64,000 bases of DNA from Coriaria nepalensis (GCA_027186245.1 CP114487.1:3725501-3789500); one strand, 5' to 3'; positions 23,815 to 38,329 are shown, counted from the first letter of the stretch. Translations and numbers: made by a program. The notes: generated by a model from the sequence alone, not told the origin.

Positions 23815-23905
23815 GGGTCAAGGGATGATTAAAATGCGCATAGTTCAGCTGATTACATCGTGATTAGTAACTTTTGCATAGTCTTTCGCTCCTATCTGAT
23901 GACCC
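23815..23905 (+). ncRNA. U80: Box C/D snoRNA U80 (SNORD80/snR60 family), two 25S targets
   Basis: Perfect 6-bp terminal stem GGGTCA (23815-23820) / TGACCC (23900-23905). Box C GGGATGA (23822-23828), D' CTGA (23849-23852), C'-like TGATTA (23861-23866), box D CTGA (23896-23899). The D' guide 23838-23847 pairs with 25S TGAACTATGC; the D guide 23879-23895 pairs over 17 nt, with one G-U, with 25S ATAGGGGCGAAAGACTA. The +5 rule gives an A and a G that are 91 nt apart in 25S as I recall it, the spacing of yeast A817/G908 (snR60) and human A1521/G1612 (U80). Two matching guides plus the stem make this the firmest call of the cluster. Confidence 0.92.
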
Positions 23906-24650
23906 AATTTTTTTTGTCCGGTGAAATTATGTTATGATTTTGTTTTTTAAAGAATTTGATGATTTGTCTTGTGTGATTTTCTTAATTACAAACCTATAAG
24001 AATCTAAACTTATAGCCAACTTGATATCAAACTTGTGTAACTCCAAAATTCATCTAGCATAATTAATAACAAGAAAAGCTGTTCAATCAAAAATTTTTGA
24101 GCAGCCATCATACAACAAACAAAAAGTAACTATGCATTGGACTCAAGTGCATTCTGAGTTGGTCATTCTGAATAAGTTGCTATACGGGTTGTATCTTGAC
24201 TTGGCAGGAGCTTTAACTATTATAGGGATAATGCATTCATTGGTCCGAGGTAAATGGCTCAGTACCCGAATCACTGATGAAGTTTTAGAATCTCCTTTCC
24301 ACATTTTCGGTTATTCGCGTTTCCAGCATCAGTTGTCTTTGATCATTGATAGCTTAACCTGCAGTGGGTAAAGCAATTTCCATCTTTGTGAAGATCTATC
24401 AAGCTCATAAAAGGCTTACTGGATGTTAAATTGGAATGATAGCACTTGGATTCCACTCTCTTTATTGTTTTTCTACCAAGTCTAGTTTTGTTTTCTACAT
24501 ACTTCCGGAAAAGGTCACAAATACAGAGCTGCAGACATCGGTTGTGAGCGATTGGATAATCAAACCTTGCACTAACAAGGTAATGCAAGCTACTGAAATC
24601 TTGAATGACATGTATTGGGTGAGTTCATGTAGTCGTCAATAAAGCCTCCA
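23906..24650. other. Non-coding region after the snoRNA cluster
   Basis: T-rich sequence with no further box C/D pair that I can support. The open frames at 24132-24371 and 24436-24642 do not resemble known proteins. Confidence 0.45.
24535..24645 (+). repeat. Direct repeat, copy 1 (partner at 25430-25545)
   Basis: About 110 bp with landmarks GACATCGGTT, GCGATTGGAT, ACAAGGTAATGCAAGCTACTGAA, GACATGTATTGGGTGAGTTCATGTAGTCGTCAATAAAG. It matches 25430-25545 closely, apart from small differences and a 4-bp insertion. The two copies bracket the receptor-kinase pseudogene. Confidence 0.8.
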
Positions 24651-24654
24651 TTTG

Positions 24655-25330
24655 CCCAGACCGAGTACTTTCTGTAAAGAAGTATGTACTTACTGGATAT
24701 GTACATCATGGAGCGGTCACCGAATCAGACATGAGAATCTCATTAAAAATTGAAGATTTTGGCTTAAAGAAGACTTATGAAGTACATACCAAATTGAATC
24801 AATCCTCCATGATGTGTTCCATGAATTGAATTCAAAACTGATTTTAGATTGGCAATGTTTGGTTTAAGATGGTGCTTGGAACTACACATGGATTGGTGAT
24901 GCAAAATGTTTTCTTAGATTGTGATCCTGATTCCTGCCATTCTGAACAGAGACATCAAACATCAGAGTATTCTTAGATTCTGAGATGGAGCCTCCTGTTG
25001 CTAATTTTGGTGTAGCAAAGTTAGATTATTCTTCTACTTCGCCTCAATCATTTTTGGTTGTTTGTTCATTTGGCTACATTGCACCAGGTAATTCATTTTC
25101 TCTCAAGCTACATCGCGGGTGCATTAGTTTTTCAAAATTGGAGAAACTGACGAGTGAAACATTGTCACAAGGAATAACTTGGGGAATTGGACATCATGGA
25201 CCAAGTTGGTAATATTATTTGTTGGCTTTGAGTTTGACAAGGAACCAAGCAGTAGACCTACAATGAGAGATGATATACAATTGTATGACGGCGCATGTGA
25301 TATACCAAGTAGTTCGTAAACCCATTAAGT
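24655..25330 (+). pseudogene. LRR receptor-like kinase fragment, PEPR-like
   Basis: Frames broken by stops and shifts read, in kinase order: VKKYVLTGYVHHGAVTESDMR (near 24675-24740), GHRIRHENLIK / IEDFWLK (about 24715-24775), SILHDVFHELNSKLILDWQ (about 24800-24855), a trace of RDIK (about 24950), LDSEMEPPVANFGVAKL (24975-25025), SFLVVCSFGYIAPG (about 25045-25090) and RPTMRD (about 25256-25275). Order and wording are close to the PEPR1/PEPR2 class. The DFG motif reads NFG and much of the middle is missing. Clearly dead. Confidence 0.65.
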
Positions 25331-25429
25331 TCAAACACAATTCTTGTACATATGATTGAGTGATAGGTTCTTTTGAATGGAATTTCATTATTGTTTTGAG
25401 CTAAAATCTTGACAAATTATCGGTAATTC

Positions 25430-25545
25430 AGACATTGGTTCTGAGGGATTGGATCATCAACCTTGCATTAACAAGGTAATGCAAGCTACTGAATACTTGA
25501 ATGACAGACATGTATTGGGTGAGTTCATGTAGTCGTCAATAAAGC
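25430..25545 (+). repeat. Direct repeat, copy 2 (partner at 24535-24645)
   Basis: Second copy of the roughly 110-bp segment. It includes GACAGACATG where copy 1 has GACATG. It lies between the kinase pseudogene and the 3' end of the signal peptidase gene. Confidence 0.8.
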
Positions 25546-25692
25546 TCTGTATTTGAAATCAATACTTGCCAAAAAGATAAACTCGCCCACTAATGAAATG
25601 TCTTTTGCCTGTTTGAATCAATGAATGCAAATTATACAAGCTACAAATATAATTACCCATGTCATACCTCAATTTTTTACAGGGGATGAATT

Positions 25693-27895
<2,203 letters not shown>

Positions 27896-27939
27896 TTTCT
27901 TCTTTTTAACAGAAAAAAACAGAATTGCACATTTCATCT

Positions 27940-28930
27940 CTTCTTATCGAGAGGAAGTTGCACATTTGCAATGCCCAATTCGAATGCTCAAGTGGGGCCC
28001 ACAACCGCTGTTTTTTCAAGGACCTGTTGTCTGTGTTTTCGACTATTTGGGGGGTTAAATTTATATTAATCGCAAAAAGCATTTGTGCTGGTGGTTGTGG
28101 TGGTGGGGGAATTCAGGTGGCGGTATAGCCGGTGGCAGCAGGGCGCTGGTGGTGGCGGCATCAAGTATAGATTTGGTACGCTGCAGCATATGCTCAAGAG
28201 GGCGCGGCGCTGAGAACAAGTAGATTTGGATAGACTTTGGTCCTTTTTTGGGATATCTTTTCCTCATTATGTACATAAGCTTTTAACGCTAGATCGTGTT
28301 GTGCAATGGAAACAGAACGAACACAAATCATAGGACGGGGTCTTTCTGGTGGATTAAACTTTAAGTTCTGCCTTCTATACAAGATACTAATTACTACACA
28401 TCGATAAAAAATGTGTAAGTTATGAACAAGTTAGGGTCACATTTGACATTTGACAATCTTTCTTTATATTCTGAGATTCTCTATCAATTTCCTGGATCAA
28501 ATATTTATCACATGTAATCTAAAGACAAAAGATACAAATAATATAAAAACAATACATCATTCCTCTAGGGAAGAGCCAAGAAGATTAGACCTACTGTGTC
28601 GGGAGGAGTTGCATCCTGTCTCTTCCATGGTATTGAGGTATCAGTGTCAATACTTCATAGAGACTCTCTCAAGCCTTTTTCCTTATGGCAAGAAACGACT
28701 AACCCACAAATGACGGGCTGAAAATAACAGGAGATTCGCTCCTCGAAACAACTTGGCTACACAAAATCCCCTAGTATCAACAAAGAATTGTCCAAGTCGA
28801 GCTGCGAACTGGTCTTAGTCAAGCAATCTATTTCCAAGAACTAACAAACATAAGCTCTATACCAAATCCAAAATTTATGTTAGTTCCTCCATGCTATGTT
28901 AAAATGGCCAAACCAGCTCAACCTAAATGT
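27940..28930. other. Region between the TilS 3' end and the signal peptidase start
   Basis: Both neighbours are on the minus strand, so this holds the TilS 3' UTR (right) and the signal peptidase promoter (left). A Gly/Val-type GGTGGTGG low-complexity stretch lies at about 28088-28165. No separate gene recognised. Confidence 0.5.
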
Positions 28931-28934
28931 GTGC

Positions 28935-31900
28935 TCAGAGAAATGAAGTATGACCCCCTCCCAACGGTATTCTAGGCCGGAATATTGCAGATGTTATCAA
29001 GCATGGACAATGATTGAAGTTAATGCTCTGCAAAGACATAGAACAACAAGACCATTAGGTCAAACCAACAAACATATCAATTTACTAAAACAAATCAGAA
29101 TTGGAGGATCATGAGCGACCCACAGTAAAGCTAGAGTTATGTCCTTTGAGTGGTGAAAGGTCAACATACCGGGATGCTCAGAAGAAGCCCTTTGTGATTG
29201 ACTAACACAGCTAGACCTCTTCTTGCAGCAACCGGAATTGATCTCAATGTGCATAAAGCTCTTTGTGCTGACAACCTGGCATATTCTAAATGAAGGTTCG
29301 AATGTTGTCTTTGACACTTTGACAACTTAGCAAGATAAAGCCAATCAGATTCGACCATGGGGCGCACCTTCACCTCCCTGTCATCTCCAATGACACAAGA
29401 TTCGCACGGACAGAGGAGGTCCCACTCTTCCAAATTTGCATTTTTTTCACCATTTTTCTCTCTCATGTTCCATGTGACAAAGAACCTGTTCATGAAGTTA
29501 CTTACTTGTCCTTGTTTAAGCAGTCTACTCCGAATTACTCTGAAATTGTCAGTTTCTTGCTCTGACTCACAGTCAGATTTGACTCTGGTTTTAACTCTAA
29601 ACCGCCTGATTTCTTCCCTCTGTAATGAAAGAATACTCCTATGGATTGATTCACTGATGACATTCAGTCTTTTGGCTTCACTTAGAATTGATTCGGGTTT
29701 TATGTCTAAGAAATGCACATCTGATTCATCCGGAAGGAAATTATCTGAATATGATTTCCCATCATTTATAATTTTATCTAGTTCATAATGAATGCTGGGC
29801 TTTGGCTTTCCAAAATTATGGAACGATTCAGTTGTTGAAGGCAGAGGGCAATTGACAGAACAACAAACTAAAGCTTTGGTGCCGTGGGCCCCAGGAGCTG
29901 GACAAAGGTAGCATCCAGCTGCTGTCAGTGATGTCTGCAGTATTTGTGGAAGTTCGTTTATAAACAAACTGAAATTTCAATAGTTAATGCTGCAAGGAAA
30001 AGAGTGATTAAAGAAAATTTACTTTGCACGGAAAGGTCTGGAGGTAGTCTGATACCAACTTTAAAGCACCACCTCTGATTGGTCTGTGCCTTTGCGAAAT
30101 GAACTGATAATTTAGAGCGAACAATGTAAATAATTGGCCTGTGCATTCTTGAACCCCGAAGCCAGTTTAAAGGGGCAAAACAAAAAATATCATTAATTTC
30201 CATATGAAAATATTAAAAAAATGTTAGTACCTGCAAAACTAATGCGACAAACTTTGAGAGGCATATGCCATTAATTTCTGAATGATTAAGAATCTCCAAA
30301 TCAATAACAGCATATCCCAGCTGCAGGAAGAAGTATCAATTTTGAAATCTCTGAAATATTACAGAAAAAAATAACAGACAGAAAGGGAAAATAGATTCAA
30401 GGGATAGATGTGGATGGATAGATGAATAAGATTTGAATTCTTAAAAGTTCAAATTAAAGGTGATTAGTGAAAGACATATAAATCAAATAGATACATATAA
30501 CAAGCATAAAAGGTTCAACAGGAAGCTTACATCCATGATGGTCACAGCCTGATATAATAAAGTACTACAAATCCGATCAACATACAAGCGTGTTTTCCGA
30601 CAAGCAGAAATAATGGCATGTAACTCAGACTTGAGAATACCTGGAATTTCAAGAGAGTAGTACATTTAAAAGTGAAGTTATTAAGGCATCCACAAATATG
30701 AAAAAAAGGAAGCACAATGGCAATTTTGTGCCCTTTGTATATTCAGCAACACAAATAATGGTACAAGAGAAAACCTAGCAAGGCTTCAAATAAGAAGGTT
30801 CAGACTACAGCTTATTACTATTGTTTCTATTGTAACTCACATGATGACAGGTCTCCCAATGACATCCTAATTCTATTACGAGCATATAATTGATTTTGAT
30901 TCGTTGGGTCTTCGACCCAAACCTGATTACCCCCTCGACAAATCTGCAACCAATAGATTAACAGTTAGATGAAAATCGAGCAAAAAAAGAAGTAAATAAA
31001 TAATCACTTTTATAAAAGATCTACAGTCCTAACCTCATACATATCATCTTTGGAGAAATCCAATAGCGGTCTCACAAGGAGAATACCATAATTTTTCGAA
31101 GCTTCATCATAGAAATGTGTATGTACGGAAAATATTTGAGAAGTGAAAGGCATGCCAGCAAGTCCAAGCACGCCACTGCTACGAGATAGTCTCAGAATGA
31201 ATAATTCTGCCTGGTCATCCGCATGATGTGCAATTAGCAACACATCAATCTGGTGCTGAACACAAACTTTCTGAAAGATTTGGTACCTGAAAGTTCATCA
31301 GAGCTAACTTAGAGCAAAGACATGTACAAATCATATTAAGCTTTTAATAAGTTAGTTTTTTCTCTTTTTCCTCAAGTTCAAAAGCATTCTCTAAAGATAA
31401 AGCCACTGATATGAAGAAAAGCACCTCATATCACGAGCCGCTTCTTGTAAGTGACCCTGCTTTGGTCGACCTTCCAACCAATCACAGCAGGAAATCTCAC
31501 ATCTGATGCCTACATCATGTCACCAAACAATTGCAATCAATCAAAGAATGTCTTTAAACACAATCGAACTCTTCCATGATTTTCAATTGAATTCTTTCAT
31601 TTGGTTCCAAACAAAGCGTAGAAGTATTAAATGAGAAACCAAAATCGCGTATTACCCATCTGAGCAACACGATGAGAAACCACTTCCGCCTCCTCTCTGC
31701 TCTCTGAACGCAGTCCATGATCGACTACTATCGCCAAAAGGCCGCCTATAAAGCAACCATTATCAACAGCACTTAAGCTATTGGTTTTCCAGTTCGCCGT
31801 TAAGACGCAAAGAGCCATACTATCAGGTCCTCCACTCACTCCCATAGCTATGACAGTATTAAGGAAAGCAATCATCAGTAACTCAAAAACAATTTTTTTT

Positions 31901-32195
31901 CTCTTTTCTTTGCATTCAAAATGGAGAGGAAATAACGAGGAAAAAAACCTATACGGTGGTGAGGCTTGAGTCCAGCCATAGCCATACGCCTGGAGAAAGC
32001 TTCCGCGTACTTCGAAATGTCAATGATTGGTTCTTGAGCAGGAGAAGAACACTTACAGAGCAAGGGACGGAGAGGTAGAAGGCGACTGTGAGTTGAAATG
32101 CATGAAATTCTTCTGAATTTTTCTGAGATGGAGGTTGAAAAGAAACTGCGGCCGCTGATTTGCGTTTGCGTCCAGAGGATGAGGCCGCGCGCCAT
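28935..32195 (-). CDS. tRNA(Ile)-lysidine synthase, plastid type (RSY3/TilS)
   Basis: Ten minus-strand exons: 32195-31949, 31847-31656, 31509-31425, 31286-31034, 30943-30841, 30640-30531, 30320-30231, 30103-30023, 29934-29170 and 29027-28935 (672 codons plus TGA; every junction keeps frame). The enzyme attaches lysine to C34 of tRNA-Ile(CAU) so that it reads AUA; in plants it is predicted plastidial, and the Arabidopsis relative is RASPBERRY3. The N-terminus looks like a transit peptide. The PP-loop ATP motif SGGPDS is at residues 87-92, followed by VVDHGLR and, further on, HHADDQAE. The long exon 9 encodes the plant-specific C-terminal part, and the last exon ends RPRIPLGGGHTSFL. The start is the first in-frame ATG. 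A short upstream frame starts at 32251 in another phase and overlaps it. Confidence 0.92.
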
Positions 32196-32259
32196 CGCCT
32201 CTGCCGCCACCGACTCTCGCCGCTCCGACTGCCACCCGGCCTTTTATTCAAAACCTGTC

Positions 32260-34230
32260 TTTATGACTTCGTTTCCTGACAAAATTCACCATAGAGCCGA
32301 CATGTCGTTCTCCCAAAGACTCATCATCATCGTTTTTTCCTTTAGAAAAGAAAAGATGATTGTAGAACATGAAAACACAAAGGATAATATAGAAGTCAAA
32401 CAAAAGAAGCGAAGTTGAAACGGTGTCGTAGATGGCGAATCATACATACAATACAACTACAAAAGCCGATCGTTATTAAATTTTCAGCGAAAAAATATGT
32501 ATAAATTTATAGGTTAACTCGAGAAAAACATGTATAAATTTATGTTAACTCGAGAAAAACGACATTTTGAAATGCTTAGAAATATGAAGGCTGGAATTTT
32601 GTTAAGAGGAGGTTCTTCTGGTAAGGCCGTAATTACTTTCTCTCTTCCGCATCGTCCCAAGCTCCATTTCTCGCATGCTCTGAGCCTCACTGCTTGAGCC
32701 GGAGGGGTTCAAACCGTACTTACTGGTCGTGGGTGCGCTATACTCATTGCTTCCACCGTATTATTGGCTCGCCTAAGCCATCTTCCGGAACATCTTCAAG
32801 TCCTCATTGTATTGGCACATGTCCTAGTTTGAGCTTCCACTTTAGATTGAGCTATGCCCCGGGTATGATCCTGTCGTTTATATTTGAGAGAGATGTGTCC
32901 CCTTCCAGAATACACACCACCTATTGATGTCAGGAAAATCCATTGACGCAAATTTATGGTCTCGTGGTACGTGATGTGAATTAGAATTGAAAGATGCAGG
33001 TGTGACATAAATTAAAGTAAGTTTCATACTATAATAATAAAAATTAAAAAGAATAATAAATGCGTTACCGAAAGTGCTACGACAATTAATCTAACATCTA
33101 TGAGTGTGTAAAGAGACCAAGGCTAATCCAGATTTTATTTTATTTGACGTACCTACTAACAAGAAGACAGTACTAACGCTAATAACGCAAATGGTAAATT
33201 GAAATTGACTACGAAAATAAAGTTTTAAAAAGAAATGATCAAGTAGAAGAGAAATTAAAGTAAAAGATAAATTAAAGTAAATGAATTAAACTAGAACACT
33301 TAAGAAATCAAATAAAGTAAAGGACTAAGAACATTAAACTATTAAATCAAGTATAAAAACTATGTTTGGAATTAAAAGATAATTAAAATAAAGCTGTGAT
33401 ATAAATTAAGATCGAATATTTATTGAAAGAATAATAGATAAAACACTTAAAGAAAAAGAAATTTGCCTTGTTTATGGATGAAGAACTCTAAGACCTTCAT
33501 TCAAGTGAGAACTAGGTACTCTAATTACTAATTCCAAATAATAGATCTAAGGAAAGAAAGACATATTTCCCCAAAGGAAAGAAAGAAAAAGATAAACTCG
33601 GACAGATCGAGAAAAAGATAGAAGTGTTTGGCTGCTTAAAAGAAAATGTCGGTTGATCAAGTGCTGATGTCGTTTTGCCTATCCCAAACCTTCTATTTAT
33701 AGTCAACTGGAATGACATTTTATTAATAAAAAAAAAGACCCAAAAGTTGTTTACCACGTCTAGAAAATGGTCATCTACTTTATGGGGCCCACTCTTATTT
33801 TTTAGAAAAAAATAACCTCTAACGGCTCGAATGTTGTTAGAATTTTTCAATCAAATTTTCAGTCTAAGTACATTGTTGACTTCTTTCTCTTTACTTCAAC
33901 CTAAAAATTGGTCACGCTCTCTCCCACTAGCTAAAAAATTGGCCAGCCATAGTCCTTGGCCGATTAGGTCAAAAGAGTTCTATTTTTGGAGAATATGAGA
34001 CCCACCACTCACTTTTCATCCAAGTTGGCTGAATTCCCCTAGCAAGTGGCCAAAATTGTCTAACAAAACTCCTATAATTCGGTCACTTTAATTTGATTGG
34101 CAAAAAATGGCTTTGATTTAGTTCTTTTAGCTTGATTTTAGGAAAGTTTGTTTCTTTTTTTTTTTTTAATGAAAAAACCACTTGATCGATTTTTCTCATA
34201 CAAGTGACTTAAATTTTCCATGTCTCATGC
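32260..34230. other. Intergenic DNA upstream of TilS, no gene recognised
   Basis: 32260-32450 is probably the TilS promoter. The somewhat GC-richer 32600-32940 has a frame on each strand but no protein I recognise; it could be an old gene or transposon fragment. 33000-34230 is AT-rich with repeated ATTAAAGTAA-like motifs. Confidence 0.4.
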
Positions 34231-34661
34231 TTAATTTTGGTCACCGAGTATCCTACAGGAAAAAAAATTAAATCTCCTTCGAGTGAGATTTTGTTTTGTT
34301 TTACTCTCGGACGATTGAGATTGGATTTGAAGAGTTTAATCAATAGTTATCTTCCAACCACATCATTAATCTATGTAATGCAATGCCTTGATCAAATTTT
34401 GATGAGAATAATGTCTTATACTTATCTGAATTTTTTGTTTAAACCGGTCAAGTCTTTCGTACATTCGGTCAGTTTAATCGGTCTAACGACCGTTTATTCG
34501 ATCGATTATTTTTGGTTGATTTTTATTATTTTAATCTTCTAAACCAATTGCTTCTTGCTATATATACGAAAAATATTAGCATCAACAAATGCCCGCCTTA
34601 AATTCAAATTTTTGAAATAAGAGAGACTAATGATCACGTCTCTTCTATAAATGCTAACCTC

Positions 34662-35560
34662 TTGCTCACTAATTGTCATCAACTTTCCACCACCCTTCTA
34701 ATTCAAATGGAGGAAGACCTTAAGGAACTCGAGATGAATGTTAGTTCTTGTGTTTCTCACCTTATGCAAATATCTTCTAGCTCTTCTCACGCTAGTTCTT
34801 CCTTTAGTGGGCAAGCTTTAGCCAGCCATCTTGACATTACCTTCAAAGACATGTTTGGGGGTACCACGCTGATTCTAAACAACCTTAATTTTGATGTTGT
34901 AATAAACCACTTCATATCCAAAGGTCTCACACCATCTTTATCACCTCCGAGCCAATTCCATAGGATCTTCTGACAAATTTTGCCATTACAAGCTCTTAAG
35001 GACCCGGGTGTGTATGCGACTCAAAATGATTCGGCACTTGAAGCGACAATTTTTGATCTTCATGAGGTTGTTTATTCAGCTCGGGCTGAGGGTCAACTTC
35101 AAATCCGGCTAGAGAAGCTTTTGGACGAAACAAAACGGCTTACCTTTCTTGATCGTGACCAAGCTCAGGCTCGTTGAAAGGCTCTCGAGTTTCTTGTGTA
35201 GCAAGATCATGAGTTGAACAACATGGCTTAGAAAAGATCTAAAGTTCAAGAGATGCAGTATCATATACAAGACCTGCACTCCAACCATAACAACTACCAT
35301 TCACGGATTGGAGATTTAGAGGCAAGGCTAAAGACTTTAAAGTTGAAGCAGTTTGACACCCAAGTCGCATTGACCGACCTTGAAGTCGAGTGTCATTAGT
35401 AAATTAAGGAATTAAACCGGTATGCTGCAAGGATGTCATGGGAACGACCTACCGTAGAAGCCTAACAAAACAAAATGATGACAACCATTGAGGGACTTAA
35501 TAGTCTGGATAAGTTATGGGATCATTTGATTCGAATACTTGTCTTTTTGGAATAAGCAAT
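34662..35560 (+). pseudogene. Unrecognised broken ORF with coiled-coil character
   Basis: Successive + strand frames (34662-34973, 34980-35177 and on to about 35550 with stops) read a Ser-rich start, then a helical, charged stretch (RAEGQLQIRLEKLLDETKRLTFLDRDQAQAR; later IGDLEARLKTLKLKQFDTQVALTDLEVE) with coiled-coil-like heptads. At least five in-frame stops occur. It resembles the coiled-coil ORFs of plant transposons, but I cannot assign a family. It lies among other repeats. Confidence 0.35.
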
Positions 35561-37640
35561 TGTATTTTTTTTTATATCGGCTAAAATTTTTACCGATCAA
35601 TAACGATTGTAATTGTTTGTCTCATTTTTTTCCCAATTTTCAAATAAAATTTAGTTTTCTCTTACATCCCAACTTTTTATCGGTTAAGTTGAAATTGTCC
35701 AATATGATGATCACTAAAAGAAAACTAATTGCCCAACAAAATCCAAATCAAATTTTTAAGAGGATTTTCTTCCATGAAAATCTCAAATAACCTAATCTTG
35801 ATTTGAATTTTAAATGGGTTTAAGCTGTTATATCTTTTGACCAAAAACTTATTGGTCAATTGGATTTATAATTCTTTGGTCAATCCAACATCTTGACAAA
35901 AAATTATTGCCTAAGTATGTTAGAATGTTGGTCTACTTGGCTCCCAAAAGTGCTTGACCGATTTTTGGGTTTCCTCTACCTCATTTCAGTCAAAGAACTT
36001 ATGAAAAAACCTATTCTAAATAATTAAAATGAGATATATTTATAGAACTTTATTAAGTATTTTAATTATTTCAAACATTTTAAATTAATTGAATTTATAA
36101 TTCAATCATAATAAGATTATCATAAGATAATATCTTTGTTATGATCAAATTTTTCAAATCTAATTTAAAATAAAATCTAATTTATTTTAAATTATATAAT
36201 CCTTTTGATGATATATTTGATTTAGTTGAACCTATTTAAAATAGAATCTCATTTATTTTAAATCAAAAACATATCTTATTTGAATTTGGAATTAGTTTCT
36301 CAAATTATTCTAAATTTGACTGACATAATCTTAATATTAAATTAATATCTTATATTATTATTTAATTCATTAATTTTGAATTTCACCAAATAAATATATC
36401 TTTTAATTAATTAATTAATAGAAATTATCTCATAATTACAAATTTGCCTCAAAAACTATTTTCTTGCAAATAAGTCATTTTCAACTTTTGTCAATCTTAC
36501 CCTATACAATGTTTTATAGAGACGACCTGAAGACCATTGACTTATAATTTCAAGCTTTAATAAATTAGATTATTAATCAAACTCTTTGATCTAATAAATC
36601 TTAATTTATTAATCTCAATATTATTCCACAAAAAATATGAGATTGTACTCTTACAATTATAGAACATATTTACTGAGTAATTTCTAATAGTCTATTAATA
36701 TAATCATTTCATGCATTGAATCCTCCAAAAATTGATTCATAATTAGAACTGATCAAATTTACCGTTTTACCGCTCTAATTATCTCTTTATCCTTAAATAC
36801 CATTAATTTATTAGTGAACGGTCAATTTATAACTTGATTATAAATTTGAGCTCAAAACCATTCATTTCTAGAATTAACTCTTAAGGGAACTAATATACGA
36901 TCTTCTATGAAAAAAGTTTAAATTTCATATCTGTAAATCATGTTCTCAATCACTTATCCAAATGAATATCCAAAACAAAAGTCTTTAGTCTGATATACAA
37001 ATAAATCGTGATGAGTGAATCAAAAGATCCAGTTGACATAATCAGGATTTTGTAACTACTCAGGATTCAGATTGATTTACAAATGATCATCGATTGATAT
37101 GAATTTAATTTTTTATGGTAAACGGTATTTTAATAAAGAATTAATTTATATCGAGTCATGTCTTATATAATCCAATTATATAAAGCACATCCACTAAGAT
37201 GTTTATTTACATTAGTGATCCGGATCTAGATCACATGCATTCATAATGCTAGTGGATTGTACTAGCAACCACTATATTAAAATTTTCATACTTTAATATG
37301 TTGTAGATAATTTAATTCATTATTTATAATCTTAATACTCTCGTACTAATACAAGATTATAGTCACATTAATGAATTTGTAATTTTATGATATTTATTTA
37401 TATTATTCGATAATAAAACATTCACAATAATTATATATAAAAAAAATATCATTTTTATTAATTTCATTAAAACAATACTCATTACATGCTTTTAGGCACC
37501 ATGCCCAATACCATCCACACTCCAGCACAAAATCCAAGATACATAATTGAGTCGTAAGCCCATACTTGTATAGTTAAAATCAAACTTAAATCACAAATAA
37601 AAAATCAATATTTCAAAAAAAAAAAATCATAACCTGCAAA
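35560..37640. repeat. AT-rich repeats, possible old LTR fragment (about 36480-37400)
   Basis: Very AT-rich. 36480-37400 has the look of a plant Copia LTR in reverse orientation (short TTTACCGTTTTACCG..., ...TAGTGAACGGTC motifs), but no boundaries or coding domains were found. The rest shows nothing I can name. Confidence 0.3.
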
Positions 37641-38292
37641 GCTAGCAAAAAACCTATGCAAGTATATGTTTCTTCATGCTCAGTCTCCTATGCTTGATTT
37701 GTATGCCTTGAACATAATATCTTTCTTCAATGACTTGATTATATTTTCAAACGAAACTCTCCCCAATGATAGCTATTGAATCTTGCCAGGCCACCTCTTA
37801 TGGCAAAGGTAGAAGGCTAAATATAAATCTTCCTCTCTTGAGCACACAATACTGCCTCGATGAAGTATACAATAGCGAGCTTGACAATGTTGTCATCATT
37901 GTTACTCCATTCATCATTTTTAAACCTCTCTGTTTGCTTTGAAGGTTGGACATATTTCCCACCAAGATACTTCTTATACAGTTAGTCGGATTTTGTTAAT
38001 CGAGCATTCATCGAGTCAGAGATAGATAAGCATGATACTTTAACCCCGTCACCAGAGCCCACTCCTTCAAACTAAACTGCATAGGCTTCCATTGGACAAT
38101 AAACCAAAGTTCATTTTTCTTCAGGCACTTTGGTCGTCGAAGAATGAAATAATTAAAAACTTGCCCAAAATTATTGAGAGAGACATTCATCTCAAGGAAG
38201 TGTCCTAAGCAGGTTCTCGAAAACATCTTCAAATGTTGTGCAATGAGCTTTTTCTTGATAACAACAAACACTAGTTCTTGCTTAACTATCAT
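37640..38292 (-). mobile_element. DUF1985-containing remnant of a Ulp1-type Mutator-like element
   Basis: The minus-strand frame 38292-38008 reads MFSRTCLGHFLEMNVSLNN ... KKNELWFIVQW ... FSLKEWALVTGL, the hallmark of DUF1985. It continues with frameshifts to about 37640 as KLAIVYFIEAVLCAQERK ... FNSYHWGRVSFENIIKSL, which follows DUF1985 in these transposon proteins. The Ulp1 protease part is absent here. Same family as the remnant at 9.9-11.3 kb. Confidence 0.7.
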
Positions 38293-38329
38293 ATATATTC
38301 GGATTTTATATACATCATCTTCTTCAAGG

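Noticed and set aside
23940..24020. TTGATGA as a fifth snoRNA box C
   Set aside because: No box D follows at a suitable distance and no rRNA-complementary guide was seen.
24265..24360. CTGATGA near 24273 as a snoRNA box C
   Set aside because: No downstream CTGA within about 120 nt and no terminal stem.
29357..29788. 143-codon + strand frame
   Set aside because: It is antisense to TilS exon 9, whose frame is supported by family sequence and splice sites.
32695..32780. B-box-like GGGTTCAAACC suggesting a tRNA
   Set aside because: No matching A box, acceptor stem or anticodon arm could be built around it.
32694..32927. 77-codon + strand frame as a gene
   Set aside because: No recognisable domain, no clear exon partners, and an equally long frame on the opposite strand.
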